DNA of 64,000 nt from Streptococcus sp. bf_0095 (GCF_004166885.1 NZ_RCYU01000003.1:62001-126000); one strand, 5' to 3'. Positions 9,901 to 18,941 are shown, numbered from the stretch's first letter. Numbers and translations: made by a program. Notes: a model not told the origin generated them from the letters alone.

Positions 9901-9930
9901 AAGAAGGCATTATCGGCCTTCTTTATTTTC
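9901..9930 (+). terminator. groESL terminator
   Basis: AAGAAGGC (9901-9908) pairs perfectly with GCCTTCTT (9916-9923), loop ATTATCG, then TATTTTC. Confidence 0.75.
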
Positions 9931-9978
9931 TGTCGTAATCTGTGTGCTTGATTGAGGCTATGCTTCTAATCATTTGAC

Positions 9979-10003
9979 GCCAACCGCTATCAGGCGGTTT
10001 GGC
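9979..10003 (+). other. Structured non-coding element, copy B
   Basis: GCCAA-CCGC (9979-9987) pairs with GCGG-T-TTGGC (9994-10003) around loop TATCAG. This is the same length, inner stem and bulge position as copy A, but with a different outer stem and bulge base. Flanks AATCATTTGAC before and CTTACTAG after match copy A. A wider pairing GATTGAGG (9950-9957) with CCTCAATC (10045-10052) encloses it. Confidence 0.5.
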
Positions 10004-10544
10004 TAAACGTCTTACTAGCTCAAAGAGGTTGGCAAGTCTCCAATCCTCAATCGATCATTGGATGAACTGATTATTCTAATCTTTTCTTTGTGGCAGAAGG
10101 ATGCATATTTATATATATTACGAAAGTTTGTGAAATAAATTTGGCTGAAGCCGGTCTTTTCTACAGGTCGGTTTCCTTTATTGAAGAAACTAAGATCAAT
10201 CCGATGGGGATTATAGCAGTTATTTGAGGTGTGGGTTTTTGTTCACATATAGTGAAATCACGGGAAGAATAACCTTTGAAGTAGGTGGATAGATAGTTGG
10301 TATTTTGAAGTAACCTGCCTGTTCGATATTTGGAACAAAAATGCAATACAAATTCCTTTATTTTGTAACAAAGATGCGTTAAAATATAGGAAGTAGATAA
10401 ATGTTCTACACTAGAGCAAGGGGGGAATACTTCCCACATACATGTCTAAAGACAAAAACTTGATCGAATAAATTAAAACTTTTTGATTCTTAATTTTTAT
10501 CGACCTTTTTCATATTAAACTTTTTCATCCACCCCTTGCTAAGG

Positions 10545-10577
10545 CTCTTCCAGATTTTTCTGGGGGAGTTTTTTTTC
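10545..10577 (+). terminator. Terminator before vex1
   Basis: CTCTTCCAGA (10545-10554) pairs with TCTGGGGGAG (10559-10568), loop TTTT, followed by eight or more T. No protein gene lies just upstream, so it may end a small RNA. Confidence 0.7.
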
Positions 10578-10606
10578 TATTTCATAAACATTTCACATTT
10601 CTTTTC

Positions 10607-10612
10607 TATAAT
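10607..10612 (+). promoter_or_regulatory. -10 box of the vex operon promoter
   Basis: TATAAT about 67 bp before the vex1 start. No clear -35, but three ATTTC repeats at about 10579-10600 sit in its place. An activator of the OmpR class (VncR is encoded downstream) could bind there; this is inference. Confidence 0.45.
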
Positions 10613-10678
10613 AACTATAACAAATGATGAAAGCGCCCATTTTGCATTGCTATGGGCTTTGAAATGGAGGGTGAGTTC

Positions 10679-11941
10679 ATGCTCTTACAACAGGCAATTG
10701 CCTATATTACTCGAAAAAGAACGAGGAATCTGGTTCTCTTTCTGATTCTCCTCTTGATCCTCTCTTGCTTATATTTCTGTTTTTCACTGATGCAAGTAGG
10801 AGGAAGGCTGGAGGAACATATCAAACAGTCGGCTGGGACCAGTTTTGCCCTGACCAGTAAGCAGGGGAATACTCCCTTTGCGCTGAAAGAGGCTGAAAAG
10901 GTGCAGCGACTAGCTGGGGTGGGAGGCATGGTTCCTCAATATGAAAGTCCCGTTCGCATTCTTGGTAAAGAAGCGGTGACGGGGCAGCAGTCGGTGGAGC
11001 GAGACGATTTGGGTCAGGAAGCCAAGCAAGCGCTAGGTGCTGTCTTTACCCAGAAGACAGACCAGCACCTGGATTTCCGCAGTGGTAGTTTCCAACTGGT
11101 GCAAGGCAAGCACTTATCCGACAAGGCTCGCGGCCAGATCTTGATCCACCAAGAGTTGGCTAAGAAGAACAAGCTAAAGGTCGGAGATTCCTTGACCTTA
11201 TCCAGCTTTCAGATGGGAGAGACTCCTGCCAAAGAGCAAACCTTTAAAATCGTTGGCATCTTTTCGGGTAAGAAACAGGAAAAATTCACAGGGATGACCT
11301 CAGATCTGAGTGAAAACCAAGTCTACCTCCCTTATGAGGATGCGACCAAGCTCCTAGGTCTCAGTCAGCAAGAAGTGACCCAGGTCACCTTTGGCGTCAA
11401 AGATCCTGAGAAAATCGATGCCCTCTTGAAGCAAGTTAAAAGCTTGGATCTGGATTGGCAGTCTCTACGTTTGGTCGAAGATCGCAAGGCCTTTGACCAG
11501 ATGAAGGAATCCTCTCAGACCCTAGAAGGCCTGGTGCGGATCATGATGATCGTCCTCCTGGTGACGGGAGCCGGTGCCCTATCGCTCTTACTCAGTCTCT
11601 GGACACGGGAGCGGATCCATGAAATCGGGGTGCTTTTATCCATTGGGAAGAGCAAGGGCCGGATCTTTAGACAGTTCCTTTTGGAAGTGGTGCTAGTATC
11701 CCTACTAGCAGTGATTCCGGCCTTTCTCATCGGGCGGATGGTTAGCCATCGTTTCTTAGAACAATTTGTCGGAGAGACGGGTCAACAGCAGACCCTAGAC
11801 TTACTCCATCAGATCCCTCAAGGCCTTTCCTTAGGAATCGCCTATGCTAGCCTCTTGTGCTTGATCCTTCTGTCGCTCGGTGTAACGACTAGCATGATCT
11901 GGCGCAAGACACCAAAAGAAATATTAACAAAAATGAGTTAA
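10679..11941 (+). CDS. vex1: ABC transporter permease Vex1 (MacB/FtsX family)
   Basis: 420 residues from the ATG at 10679, behind GGAGGGTGAG; an in-frame ATG at 10652 has a worse context and would spoil the similarity of the N-terminus to Vex3 (both contain AYITRK followed by a hydrophobic segment). One N-terminal helix, a large extracytoplasmic MacB-PCD-like domain and three C-terminal helices of the FtsX type. Gene order permease-ATPase-permease-VncR-VncS and all lengths match the pneumococcal vex locus. Substrate unknown. Confidence 0.85.
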   Translation: MLLQQAIAYITRKRTRNLVLFLILLLILSCLYFCFSLMQVGGRLEEHIKQSAGTSFALTSKQGNTPFALKEAEKVQRLAGVGGMVPQYESPVRILGKEAVTGQQSVERDDLGQEAKQALGAVFTQKTDQHLDFRSGSFQLVQGKHLSDKARGQILIHQELAKKNKLKVGDSLTLSSFQMGETPAKEQTFKIVGIFSGKKQEKFTGMTSDLSENQVYLPYEDATKLLGLSQQEVTQVTFGVKDPEKIDALLKQVKSLDLDWQSLRLVEDRKAFDQMKESSQTLEGLVRIMMIVLLVTGAGALSLLLSLWTRERIHEIGVLLSIGKSKGRIFRQFLLEVVLVSLLAVIPAFLIGRMVSHRFLEQFVGETGQQQTLDLLHQIPQGLSLGIAYASLLCLILLSLGVTTSMIWRKTPKEILTKMS

Positions 11942-11956
11942 GGAGAAATAACACAT

Positions 11957-12589
11957 ATGTTAGAACTCAAAAATGTAGCCTATAGTTACCAAAGCTATAG
12001 TGAAGATATCCTCTCAAATGTGAACTATCAGTTCGAGAATGGGACATTTTACAGTATTATTGGCCAGTCAGGAACTGGGAAATCAACCCTCCTTTCCCTC
12101 TTAGCTGGTCTGGACAATCCCAAGAAGGGGCAGGTTCTCTTTGATGGGGAGGACATCCAGACCAAAGGGTCTAGCTACCACCGCAAGCACCATGTTTCCC
12201 TGGTCTTTCAGAATTACAATCTGATCGATTATTTGACACCACTTGAAAATGTCCGCCTGGTCAACAAACAAGCTGGGAAAGAGATTCTTTTGGAATTGGG
12301 GCTGGACGAAACGCAAATCAAACGTAATGTCCTCCAACTATCCGGAGGGCAGCAGCAACGGGTGGCCATTGCGCGTGCGCTCGTTTCAGAAGCTCCTGTC
12401 ATCTTGGCTGATGAGCCGACGGGAAATCTAGACGAACAGACAGCAGGTGATATCATTGCGATTTTGAAGAAATTGGCCAAGGAACGCCAAAAATGTGTCA
12501 TCGTCGTCACCCACAGTAAGGAAGTGGCAGAGGCCTCCGATGTGGTCTTGGAATTGAGTCGCCGTAGCCTCGTTGAGAAGAGCAAGTAA
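11957..12589 (+). CDS. vex2: ABC transporter ATP-binding protein Vex2
   Basis: 210 residues. Walker [19 protein letters not shown], signature [15 protein letters not shown], Walker [13 protein letters not shown] and the switch His in VVTHS are all intact. MacB/LolD-type ATPase that powers the Vex1/Vex3 permease pair. AAGGAG precedes the ATG; 15 bp after vex1, 12 bp before vex3. Confidence 0.92.
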   Translation: MLELKNVAYSYQSYSEDILSNVNYQFENGTFYSIIGQSGTGKSTLLSLLAGLDNPKKGQVLFDGEDIQTKGSSYHRKHHVSLVFQNYNLIDYLTPLENVRLVNKQAGKEILLELGLDETQIKRNVLQLSGGQQQRVAIARALVSEAPVILADEPTGNLDEQTAGDIIAILKKLAKERQKCVIVVTHSKEVAEASDVVLELSRRSLVEKSK

Positions 12590-12601
12590 GGAGGGAATGC
12601 T

Positions 12602-13978
12602 ATGTTGCGAAATGCTTTTGCTTATATCACACGTAAATGGCCCAAGTCTCTCTTGCTCTTTGCCATCATTCTCCTCATGGGGACCTTGAGCTTGATCGGA
12701 CTCTCCATGAAGGGAGCAACCCAAAAAGCTTCATCAGAAAGTCTGGGTTCCATCACCAATAGCTTCTCCATGCAGATCAACCGCAGGACCAATCCGGGAA
12801 CCCCTCGGGGAGCTGGGAATCTCAGAGGAGAGGATATCGAAAAAATCAGTCAGGTAGAGGGCATCACCTCCTCCATCAAGCGGATCAATGCCATCGCAGA
12901 TATCCTAGACCACGAGATTATTGAGACAGAAGAAACTCTGCAAAATCAATCTCCAGAGCGGGCCAAGCACTTCAAAAACACCTTGATGGTGACAGGGGTC
13001 AATGACTCTTCAAAAGAAGATAAATTTGTCTCTGGGGCCTACAAGCTGGTTCAAGGGGAGCATCTGACCGATAAGGACAAAAACCAAATCCTCATGCACG
13101 AAGATTTGGCGAAAAAGAATGGCCTCAAGGTGGGCGATAAGGTGCGTCTCAAGTCCAACCTCTACGATGCTGACAATGAAAAAGGGGCCAATGAAACCGT
13201 CGAAGTGACCATTAAAGGCTTGTTCTCAGGGAAAAACCAAGCTCCTCTCACTTACGCCCAAGAATTGTATGAAGATACACTCATTTCTGACTTGGATACA
13301 GCTGCCAAACTCTATGGCAATACCGTCCAAACAGCCACCTATGAGGATGCGACCTTCTTTGCAAAAGGGGATCAGGACCTGGATAAACTGATCGAAAAAA
13401 TCAAAGCCTTGGATATCCCATGGAATTACTTTGACTTGGTTAAGAGCTCTTCGAACTACCCAGCCTTGCAAAAATCCATCAGCAGCATGTTCCAAGTGGC
13501 AGACTACTTGTTTATCGGTAGCCTCATCTTTGCTAGCTTGCTTCTCACTCTTCTTCTTGTCTTGTGGCTCAATGCCCGTCGCAGAGAAGTTGGTATCTTA
13601 CTGGCTCTTGGACTTTCTAAGGTACAGATTGCGGGGCAATTCGTGGCAGAATTGGTCATGATTTCCATCCCAGCCTTCCTCCTCTCCTATGGAGTCGCAG
13701 GACTTCTTGCCAAAGCAGTGGGAGATACGGTGCTCAAAAACGTAACCAGTGGCATTGCCAAACAAATGGCTCAAGAATCCTCTGCAGCTAACCTTGGTGG
13801 AGGAGCTGAGGCAGAAAGCTTCAGTAAGACCCTGACAGATATCCATATGGATATCCAACCGAGCCAATTGCTCGTGATTGTTTTGGTCGGTGGGCTTCTC
13901 TTGATTCTCGTATCCATCCTTTCTTCTCAATGGCTCTTGCATAAGAAACCAAAGGAACTCTTGGTGGATGTCGAATAA
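12602..13978 (+). CDS. vex3: ABC transporter permease Vex3 (MacB/FtsX family)
   Basis: 458 residues. N-terminal [14 protein letters not shown] with a transmembrane helix, large extracytoplasmic domain (about residues 40-290), then FtsX-type helices around 300-320, 350-370 and 425-450. A paralogue of Vex1, including the motif [20 protein letters not shown] seen in Vex1 as VQGKHLSDKARGQILIHQEL. Completes the Vex transporter. Confidence 0.9.
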   Translation: MLRNAFAYITRKWPKSLLLFAIILLMGTLSLIGLSMKGATQKASSESLGSITNSFSMQINRRTNPGTPRGAGNLRGEDIEKISQVEGITSSIKRINAIADILDHEIIETEETLQNQSPERAKHFKNTLMVTGVNDSSKEDKFVSGAYKLVQGEHLTDKDKNQILMHEDLAKKNGLKVGDKVRLKSNLYDADNEKGANETVEVTIKGLFSGKNQAPLTYAQELYEDTLISDLDTAAKLYGNTVQTATYEDATFFAKGDQDLDKLIEKIKALDIPWNYFDLVKSSSNYPALQKSISSMFQVADYLFIGSLIFASLLLTLLLVLWLNARRREVGILLALGLSKVQIAGQFVAELVMISIPAFLLSYGVAGLLAKAVGDTVLKNVTSGIAKQMAQESSAANLGGGAEAESFSKTLTDIHMDIQPSQLLVIVLVGGLLLILVSILSSQWLLHKKPKELLVDVE

Positions 13979-13982
13979 GAGA

Positions 13983-14014
13983 TTGTTTCCTAAAATAGAA
14001 ATAGGGTATAATAG
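13983..14014 (+). promoter_or_regulatory. Promoter of vncRS
   Basis: TATAAT at about 14009-14014 (context AGGGTATAATAGG) with a weak TTGTTT about 18 bp upstream. It lies in the 72-bp vex3-vncR gap, so vncRS can be transcribed apart from vex. There is no room for a Pep27-like peptide gene. Confidence 0.6.
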
Positions 14015-14050
14015 GAGGTAGAAGAAGTTTCTTAGATAAAAGGAAAGTAT

Positions 14051-14704
14051 ATGAAGATACTAATCGTAGAAGATGAAGTCCTGATTCGCGAAGGGATGAG
14101 CGACTATCTCATGGAATGTGGCTATGAGGTCTTTGAAGCAGGCGATGGGCAGGAGGCTCTGGACCTCTTTCACAGAGAAGCGCCGGATATAGTTTTGCTA
14201 GATATCCAGCTTCCTATCCTCAATGGCTTGGAAGTCCTCAAGGCCATCCGGAAGACTAGCTCAGTCCCTGTCCTCATGCTGACGGCCTTCCATGATGAGG
14301 ACTATAAGTTGACGGCCTTTGGAGAGCTGGCAGATGGCTACCTGGAAAAACCCTTCTCCTTGTCCCTCTTGAAGGTCCGGATCGAAGCTATTTTTAAAAA
14401 GCTTCAACCTTCCCGGGTCTTCACCTATGGAGATGCACGGGTGGATTTTGAGAGTTATACAGCCAGCCTAGCTGGGCAAGCTATTTCCATGAATGCCAAG
14501 GAGTTGGAAATCTTGGAATACTTGCTCCAGCATGAAGGCAAGGCCCGGACCCGCACTCAGATCCTCGATGCCGTCTGGAAGGAGACGGAGGAGATCCCTT
14601 TTGACCGGGTGATTGATGTCTATATCAAGGAACTACGAAAAAAACTAGAGCTGGACTGTATCGTTACGGTACGCAATGTCGGCTATAAATTGGAGAGACC
14701 ATGA
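14051..14704 (+). CDS. vncR: OmpR-family response regulator VncR
   Basis: 217 residues. Receiver domain with acidic residues E7/D8, phosphoacceptor D51 (IVLLDIQLP), T in LMLTAF and K in LEKPFS; C-terminal winged-helix DNA-binding domain (about 125-215) with the VIDVYIKELRKKL recognition helix. Partner of VncS, with a 4-bp overlap. In pneumococcus this pair sits beside vex and responds to envelope or host signals. Here it is followed by its kinase and then a terminator. Confidence 0.9.
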   Translation: MKILIVEDEVLIREGMSDYLMECGYEVFEAGDGQEALDLFHREAPDIVLLDIQLPILNGLEVLKAIRKTSSVPVLMLTAFHDEDYKLTAFGELADGYLEKPFSLSLLKVRIEAIFKKLQPSRVFTYGDARVDFESYTASLAGQAISMNAKELEILEYLLQHEGKARTRTQILDAVWKETEEIPFDRVIDVYIKELRKKLELDCIVTVRNVGYKLERP

Positions 14705-16026
14705 CCAAACGGAGTATCTTTGCAAAGATCTTTCTGATCACCTTTGCCCTTTTTAGTAGCCTAGTCATCCTTCTACATGCTTCGGTTTACTTTATTTTTC
14801 CATCGACCTATATCGAGTCCCAGCGCCAGACGATTTTGAAGAAATCAGAGGCCATGGCCAAGAGTTTCCAAGGTCAGGCAGAAGGGACCATTGAGTCGGT
14901 CATCGACCTTTATTCTAAGACCAATGATATTAAGGTCTCTATCAAGGGCAAGCAAAAACAAAATGCCATAGAGGTCAAGGATGACCTGCTCGTGAACCCT
15001 GATAGTCAGAATAATTCCCTGGTCATTGAAGAGCGAAAGATTCAGACCAAAGAAGGGAAAGACCTGACCTTGCAATTCTTAGCGACCGTCGATTCGCAAA
15101 AGGAAGCGCGGGACATCAGTCTGGGCTTTCTTCCCTATAGTCTCCTTGCTTCCTTTGTTCTGTCGCTGATTGCTTCCTACCTCTATGCTCGGATGATTTC
15201 TGCTCCGATCCTTGAGATCAAGCAGATGACCAAGCGGATGAAGCGGTTAGATCGGACAGCCAGTCTTCCTATTCACTCGCAGGATGAAATCGGCGTCCTC
15301 AAGCAACAGATTAACGACCTTTATCACCATCTCCTAGAAGTGATCGACAATCTAGAGCAGCAGAAACAGGAAAATATCAAGTTGGAGCAGATGAAGGTCG
15401 AATTTCTGAGAGGGGCCTCGCATGAGCTCAAGACCCCTCTAGCTAGCTTGAAGATTATCCTCGAAAATATGCGAGATAAGATCGGCCGTTACAAGGATCG
15501 GGACCGCTACCTATCAGTCTCCCTCGATATCGTCGATGAGATGAACCAGATCGTCCTGGAAATCCTGTCCCTGTCCTCTGTCCAAGAACTGGCTGGTGAC
15601 AAGGAGTGGATCCAGCTGGATCAGGTCTTAGAGCAGATCCTCGACCAGTACAAGGTCTTGGCTCAATCCCGCTCGCTCACGATTGACAATCAAATCCCTG
15701 ACAAACCAGTCTATATGGACCCAGCCATTCTGAAATTGGTCCTCTCAAATGTCATCAGTAATGCTGTTAAGCATTCGGATGTCGGTGGAGAGATCCGGCT
15801 TCGTCTCGAAGAAGAAGGGACGCACTTGGCTGTTGAAAATACCAGCCAGGAAATGGTAGAGACCGCTGAGATGCCAATGACCGCTAGCCGCCAGAAGAAG
15901 GAAGGAGGCTTGGGACTCTTCGTAGTTCAACACTTGCTAGACCATGAAGAACTGGCCTACCAATTTGATAAAACGGCTATGGGCTTACGCTTCCGTATGG
16001 AACTGCCTAAAGATCCTCAAGACTAA
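14701..16026 (+). CDS. vncS: Sensor histidine kinase VncS
   Basis: 441 residues. Two transmembrane helices (about 8-30 and 146-165) flank an extracytoplasmic sensor domain. Then come a HAMP-like linker, a HisKA helix with H241 (GASHELKTPLASLK), an N box (SNVISNAVKHS) and a G2 box (GGLGLFVVQHLL). Phosphorylates VncR. The G1 box is less clear than usual but the ATPase domain is otherwise complete. Confidence 0.9.
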   Translation: MTKRSIFAKIFLITFALFSSLVILLHASVYFIFPSTYIESQRQTILKKSEAMAKSFQGQAEGTIESVIDLYSKTNDIKVSIKGKQKQNAIEVKDDLLVNPDSQNNSLVIEERKIQTKEGKDLTLQFLATVDSQKEARDISLGFLPYSLLASFVLSLIASYLYARMISAPILEIKQMTKRMKRLDRTASLPIHSQDEIGVLKQQINDLYHHLLEVIDNLEQQKQENIKLEQMKVEFLRGASHELKTPLASLKIILENMRDKIGRYKDRDRYLSVSLDIVDEMNQIVLEILSLSSVQELAGDKEWIQLDQVLEQILDQYKVLAQSRSLTIDNQIPDKPVYMDPAILKLVLSNVISNAVKHSDVGGEIRLRLEEEGTHLAVENTSQEMVETAEMPMTASRQKKEGGLGLFVVQHLLDHEELAYQFDKTAMGLRFRMELPKDPQD

Positions 16027-16028
16027 AA

Positions 16029-16068
16029 AACTAGCGAACAAGAATTTCTCTTGTTCGCTAGTTTGTAT
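16029..16068. terminator. Bidirectional terminator between vncS and the convergent ABC operon
   Basis: Perfect 15-bp stem (16029-16043 with 16049-16063, loop ATTTC). On the minus strand it is followed by six T, on the plus strand by TTTG-TATTT. Confidence 0.8.
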
Positions 16069-16758
16069 TTAATCAACCTTTTCTACCTTTAGCAATTGGC
16101 CATGTTTTAATTCATAAATGGTATCTACATAGGTCATGATGGAGCGGTCATGGGTCACCATGATGGCGCTCTTGTTTTTGGATTTGACTTCTTTCCGGAT
16201 CAACTGGGCGATTTCTTGCCCTCGATCTGGGTCTAAGCTAGCCGTTGGTTCATCGGCTAAAATGACCTGCGGATTTCCGATGAAGGCTCGAGCGATGGCT
16301 GCCCGTTGTTTTTGCCCACCGGACATCTGATTCGGGTATTGGTGGTAACAAGCTTCGATGCCCAGATCTGCCAACAAGGCTTTGACTTCCTCATGGCGTT
16401 TTTTCTTGTCCTTTTCCCCCTTCAATTTGGCCACCAGTTCTAACTGGTCACCGATTTTCATATAGGAGAGGAGCTGGTGATCTTGAAAGATAAAGCCGAG
16501 CAATTCCAGCCGTTTTCGCGTCCATTGGCCTTGGTTGAGACCAGTCAAGTCTTGGCCTGCGATGCGAATCCGCCCCTCATCCGCTGATAAAAGCAAGCCA
16601 GCGATGGCCAAAAGCGTGGATTTACCAGATCCTGAAGGGCCTAAGATGGCGACAAATTCGTTGGGTTCGACACTTAATTCCAGCTGGTTGAGGACATGGT
16701 GCATCTGACTACCATCGGCGTAGGATTTTCTGATATTTTCTAATTCGATAATGGCCAT
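16069..16758 (-). CDS. ABC transporter ATP-binding protein (LolD/MacB/HrtA type)
   Basis: 229 residues from MAIIELENIRKSY. The start at 16758 follows the permease stop by one base, with GGAGAA in the end of the permease gene; a longer form adding MVEMENK overlaps the permease and is less likely. Walker A LGPSGSGKSTLLAIAG, signature MSGGQKQRAAIARAF, Walker [13 protein letters not shown] are intact. Works with the permease encoded upstream. Could be a haem or antimicrobial exporter of the HrtBA class, but the substrate is not visible. Confidence 0.88.
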   Translation of the reverse strand: MAIIELENIRKSYADGSQMHHVLNQLELSVEPNEFVAILGPSGSGKSTLLAIAGLLLSADEGRIRIAGQDLTGLNQGQWTRKRLELLGFIFQDHQLLSYMKIGDQLELVAKLKGEKDKKKRHEEVKALLADLGIEACYHQYPNQMSGGQKQRAAIARAFIGNPQVILADEPTASLDPDRGQEIAQLIRKEVKSKNKSAIMVTHDRSIMTYVDTIYELKHGQLLKVEKVD

Positions 16759-16759
16759 C

Positions 16760-17863
16760 TTATTCTCCATTTCCACCAATGACTTCGATTGGATCTACTT
16801 TTTTGATTTTGACAAGGGACAAGGCACCACACAAAATAGAGGTCAGGATAAAGCTAACCGAGATGGTGAGGTTGTCTTTCAGGGTCATAAAGGAAGGGAC
16901 GCTATTAGGTAAAAATGGCGCCATCATAGTTGCCAAGCCAAGTCCCAGTAGCACTCCAATGAGGGAGATGATGGTGAGCTGGGATAGTTGGACATAGGTA
17001 ATCTGGCTCATGGACATGCCAATAGCCTTCAAGACACCGAACTGTTTCAACTTCTGCAGGGTGAGGATATAGAAGAAGACCCCAAGTATAGCAGAAGAAG
17101 CGAGTAAGAGCACCCACGTGATCATCCGTAGCGTCAGGTTTTGAGCCTTGTAGCCAGGGATTTTATCGATCACTTGCTTCTTATCCGCCACCATTAAGTT
17201 GTTGGCTAGATCACTAGAAGTGATGCTTTTCTTGGTCACAAGGGTTTGGGCTTGCCATTGATAGCTTGGATCTGTTTTTTGCCGCATGCCTGTGTAGGTT
17301 TCAGAGCTGATAAAACCAATCTCGCTATAACCGTATTTGGCATTTTTCGCGAAGGCCACGACCTTGAGTTTTTGCTTAGAAGTTTTGTCGATCACGTGAT
17401 CGCCGACTTGGATCCCTTCATCCTCTTTGAAAGAACTGTCCAAAATGACCTCGTTTTTCTTTAGGTCGGAGATCTTGAGGTCTGTATCTTCCATGATTGG
17501 ATTGAGGATTTCTTCTTCGTTGTGATCGGTCGCGAAGTAGGTGATATCCAGAGTATTGGAATCCTCTGTTTTTGAGACGGTTGCCCGCTGGATGGACAAA
17601 CCCGAATAGCCCATTCCCTCTATCTTTTGGACCTCATCTAAATCCTTCACCGTAATAGTTGAAAAGGGGATAATCCCTTCTGAATCCGTCGAAAGGATGT
17701 AGTGCAGCGACCCATAGTTATCGATTTGGGCGGATACTGAACGGCCCAATCCATTTGTCAGACCAGATAAGAATACCACCATAAACATGAGGATGGTGAT
17801 GAGGAGTTCAATCAGGATAAACTTCTTGGGTTGGTATTTAATTTCATGCCATGCGATTTTCAT
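16760..17863 (-). CDS. ABC transporter permease (FtsX family, HrtB/YhgE-like layout)
   Basis: 367 residues starting MKIAWHEIKYQPKKFILIE, behind AAAAGGAGAACG on the minus strand. A longer reading frame to 17911 passes through the promoter and is not used. One N-terminal helix (about 17-38), an extracytoplasmic domain and three C-terminal helices (about 245-360) with the FtsX pattern. N-terminal sequence and topology recall HrtB haem-export permeases, hence the guess at function. Forms an operon with the ATPase at 16069. Confidence 0.82.
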   Translation of the reverse strand: MKIAWHEIKYQPKKFILIELLITILMFMVVFLSGLTNGLGRSVSAQIDNYGSLHYILSTDSEGIIPFSTITVKDLDEVQKIEGMGYSGLSIQRATVSKTEDSNTLDITYFATDHNEEEILNPIMEDTDLKISDLKKNEVILDSSFKEDEGIQVGDHVIDKTSKQKLKVVAFAKNAKYGYSEIGFISSETYTGMRQKTDPSYQWQAQTLVTKKSITSSDLANNLMVADKKQVIDKIPGYKAQNLTLRMITWVLLLASSAILGVFFYILTLQKLKQFGVLKAIGMSMSQITYVQLSQLTIISLIGVLLGLGLATMMAPFLPNSVPSFMTLKDNLTISVSFILTSILCGALSLVKIKKVDPIEVIGGNGE

Positions 17864-17899
17864 ATTCGTTCTCCTTTTAGCACCTAAACATACTCTATC

Positions 17900-17905
17900 A
17901 TCATA
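17900..17905 (-). promoter_or_regulatory. Extended -10 promoter of the minus-strand ABC operon
   Basis: On the minus strand TATGAT preceded by TGG gives an extended -10 box about 37 bp before the permease ATG. Confidence 0.5.
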
Positions 17906-18046
17906 CCACAAGTGGGGGGATAATAGGAGGCTGGTGTTTGGTAGAGTGCTTCAAAAACATTATTTTTATTATATTTCCTTTAGATACTTAAAAACGCATG
18001 AGACTGTTATTCTTCTTGTTAAGTAGTCTTTGGTACATATGGTTTG

Positions 18047-18055
18047 TGGTATACT
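18047..18055 (+). promoter_or_regulatory. Extended -10 promoter of the first GAD-like immunity gene
   Basis: TGGTATACT, in a block TTGGTACATATGGTTT(G/A)TGGTATACT that is repeated before the third immunity gene (34578-34603). The repeat of promoter and gene shows they were copied together. Confidence 0.6.
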
Positions 18056-18100
18056 GGAAGCAGAGTGAAACGTGAATAGGAAATCAAATCGGAGGAAAAC

Positions 18101-18640
18101 ATGCTAGAAAACTTTGTAAAAGTGGCAGACATGCCCCAAGAAGTTATTGAAAAATACAAGGATCAAGTTCCAACTGAGTTAGTTCAAATTTGGCAGGAGG
18201 ATGGCTTGGGAAGCTTTTTAGATGGTTATCTAAAAGTCATTAATCCAGATGACTATCTTGAACTTCTCCAAGATAGCTATTTCAGAGGAGATATCGCTTT
18301 TCCTATGTTCGTAACAGCATTTGGAGATATTATTACTTGGGAAGAGAATGCCTATGTGGGAATTGTCCAATATAATATTCAAGATTGTAACATTATAATT
18401 AAGCGTCTGTCACATTTTTTGAATTTTTTGGATGATGAATATGTTTTAAGATATTTCGATATTCCACTCTACAAAAAAGCTGTTGCTAAACATGGTCAAT
18501 TGGCCTACGATGAATGTTTCGGTTTTGTTCCACTCCTGGCATTAGGAGGCTTTAAAGATGTGGATCATATGGATAGGGTAAAAGTCCTAGAACACATTTA
18601 CCTCATGTACCAGCTTACAGGCGGAGTGTTTGACGATTGA
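18101..18640 (+). CDS. GAD-like/DUF1851 (Tdi1-type) immunity protein, paralogue 1
   Basis: 179 residues. N-terminal GAD-like part (VINPDDYLELLQDSYF, FPMFVTAFGDIITWEEN) and C-terminal DUF1851 part (CFGFVPLLALGG, VKVLEHIYLMYQLTGG) as in Agrobacterium Tdi1, the immunity protein for a DNase effector. Five paralogues occur in this window (18101, 33989, 34648, 61597, 62655). Their first 93 and last 45 residues are nearly identical, but residues about 94-140 vary. Here the middle ends FDIPLYKKAVAKHGQLAYDE, shared with paralogue 5. It lies outside the leftmost att copy and no toxin is next to it. Inferred cytoplasmic antitoxin. GGAGG precedes the ATG. Confidence 0.8.
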   Translation: MLENFVKVADMPQEVIEKYKDQVPTELVQIWQEDGLGSFLDGYLKVINPDDYLELLQDSYFRGDIAFPMFVTAFGDIITWEENAYVGIVQYNIQDCNIIIKRLSHFLNFLDDEYVLRYFDIPLYKKAVAKHGQLAYDECFGFVPLLALGGFKDVDHMDRVKVLEHIYLMYQLTGGVFDD

Positions 18641-18648
18641 TAAAAAAG

Positions 18649-18672
18649 AACCACCCTCGCGGTGGTTTTTTC
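18649..18672 (+). terminator. Terminator of immunity paralogue 1
   Basis: AACCACC/GGTGGTT with loop CTCGC and TTTTTT. The same hairpin follows paralogues 2, 3 and 5, and a damaged form follows paralogue 4. Confidence 0.85.
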
Positions 18673-18715
18673 GATTCTTTGGATGAGACTCGCTAATTTG
18701 GTGAATATAAACTTT

Positions 18716-18941
18716 TTGGTACAAATTTTGGTACAAAAAACAAAATGACAAGCAAAAAAGCCTTGAATTCCAAGGCTTCTTCCTGTTGATTTAGATGCCC
18801 CCTGCATGAATTTGTAAGAACTTTTCATATTGAAAATAAACAAAAATGTTGAAATATAGCTGATTTTAGGGAAATACTTTTAGGTATTTTCAATGTCAGG
18901 ATTTAAAAATGGGGCAAAAGTGGGGCAAAAGCGGGGCAAAA
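18716..18941 (+). repeat. att-like site 1 (tRNA-Lys 3' end repeat with integrase-arm repeats)
   Basis: Left arm repeats TTGGTACAAA at 18716-18725 and 18728-18737. Then a hairpin AAGCCTTG/CAAGGCTT that, read on the minus strand, is a terminator with seven T. Then TCCTGTTGATTTAGA and the tRNA 3'-end core TGCCCCCTGCA (18796-18806). Right arm repeats GGGGCAAAA at 18911, 18922 and 18933, at an 11-bp pitch. Marks the left end of the T7SS segment. Confidence 0.75.

Larger units (their letters stand above)
9812..10651 (+). other. 840-bp non-coding interval between groEL and vex1
   Basis: It holds the two paralogous hairpin elements, the groESL terminator, a further hairpin at 10147-10175 (GAAGCCGGTC with GGTCGGTTTC), a distant inverted repeat at 10415-10423/10532-10540 and a strong terminator at 10545-10577. 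A 92-codon minus-strand reading frame at 10161-10439 has no ribosome site or recognisable sequence and I do not call it. One or more small RNAs are plausible here. Confidence 0.5.

Noticed and set aside
10161..10439. 92-codon minus-strand frame downstream of groEL
   Set aside because: No ribosome site, Cys-rich random-looking composition, overlaps hairpins; treated as non-coding.
18598..18843. 81-codon minus-strand frame across att-like site 1
   Set aside because: It crosses a terminator and repeat sequences, and equivalents in the other att copies are not open.
18911..18941. Three GGGGCAAAA repeats considered as a CRISPR or VNTR
   Set aside because: Too short, no spacers, and they recur only at the tRNA-Lys att copies, so arm-type sites fit better. 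No CRISPR array is present in the window.
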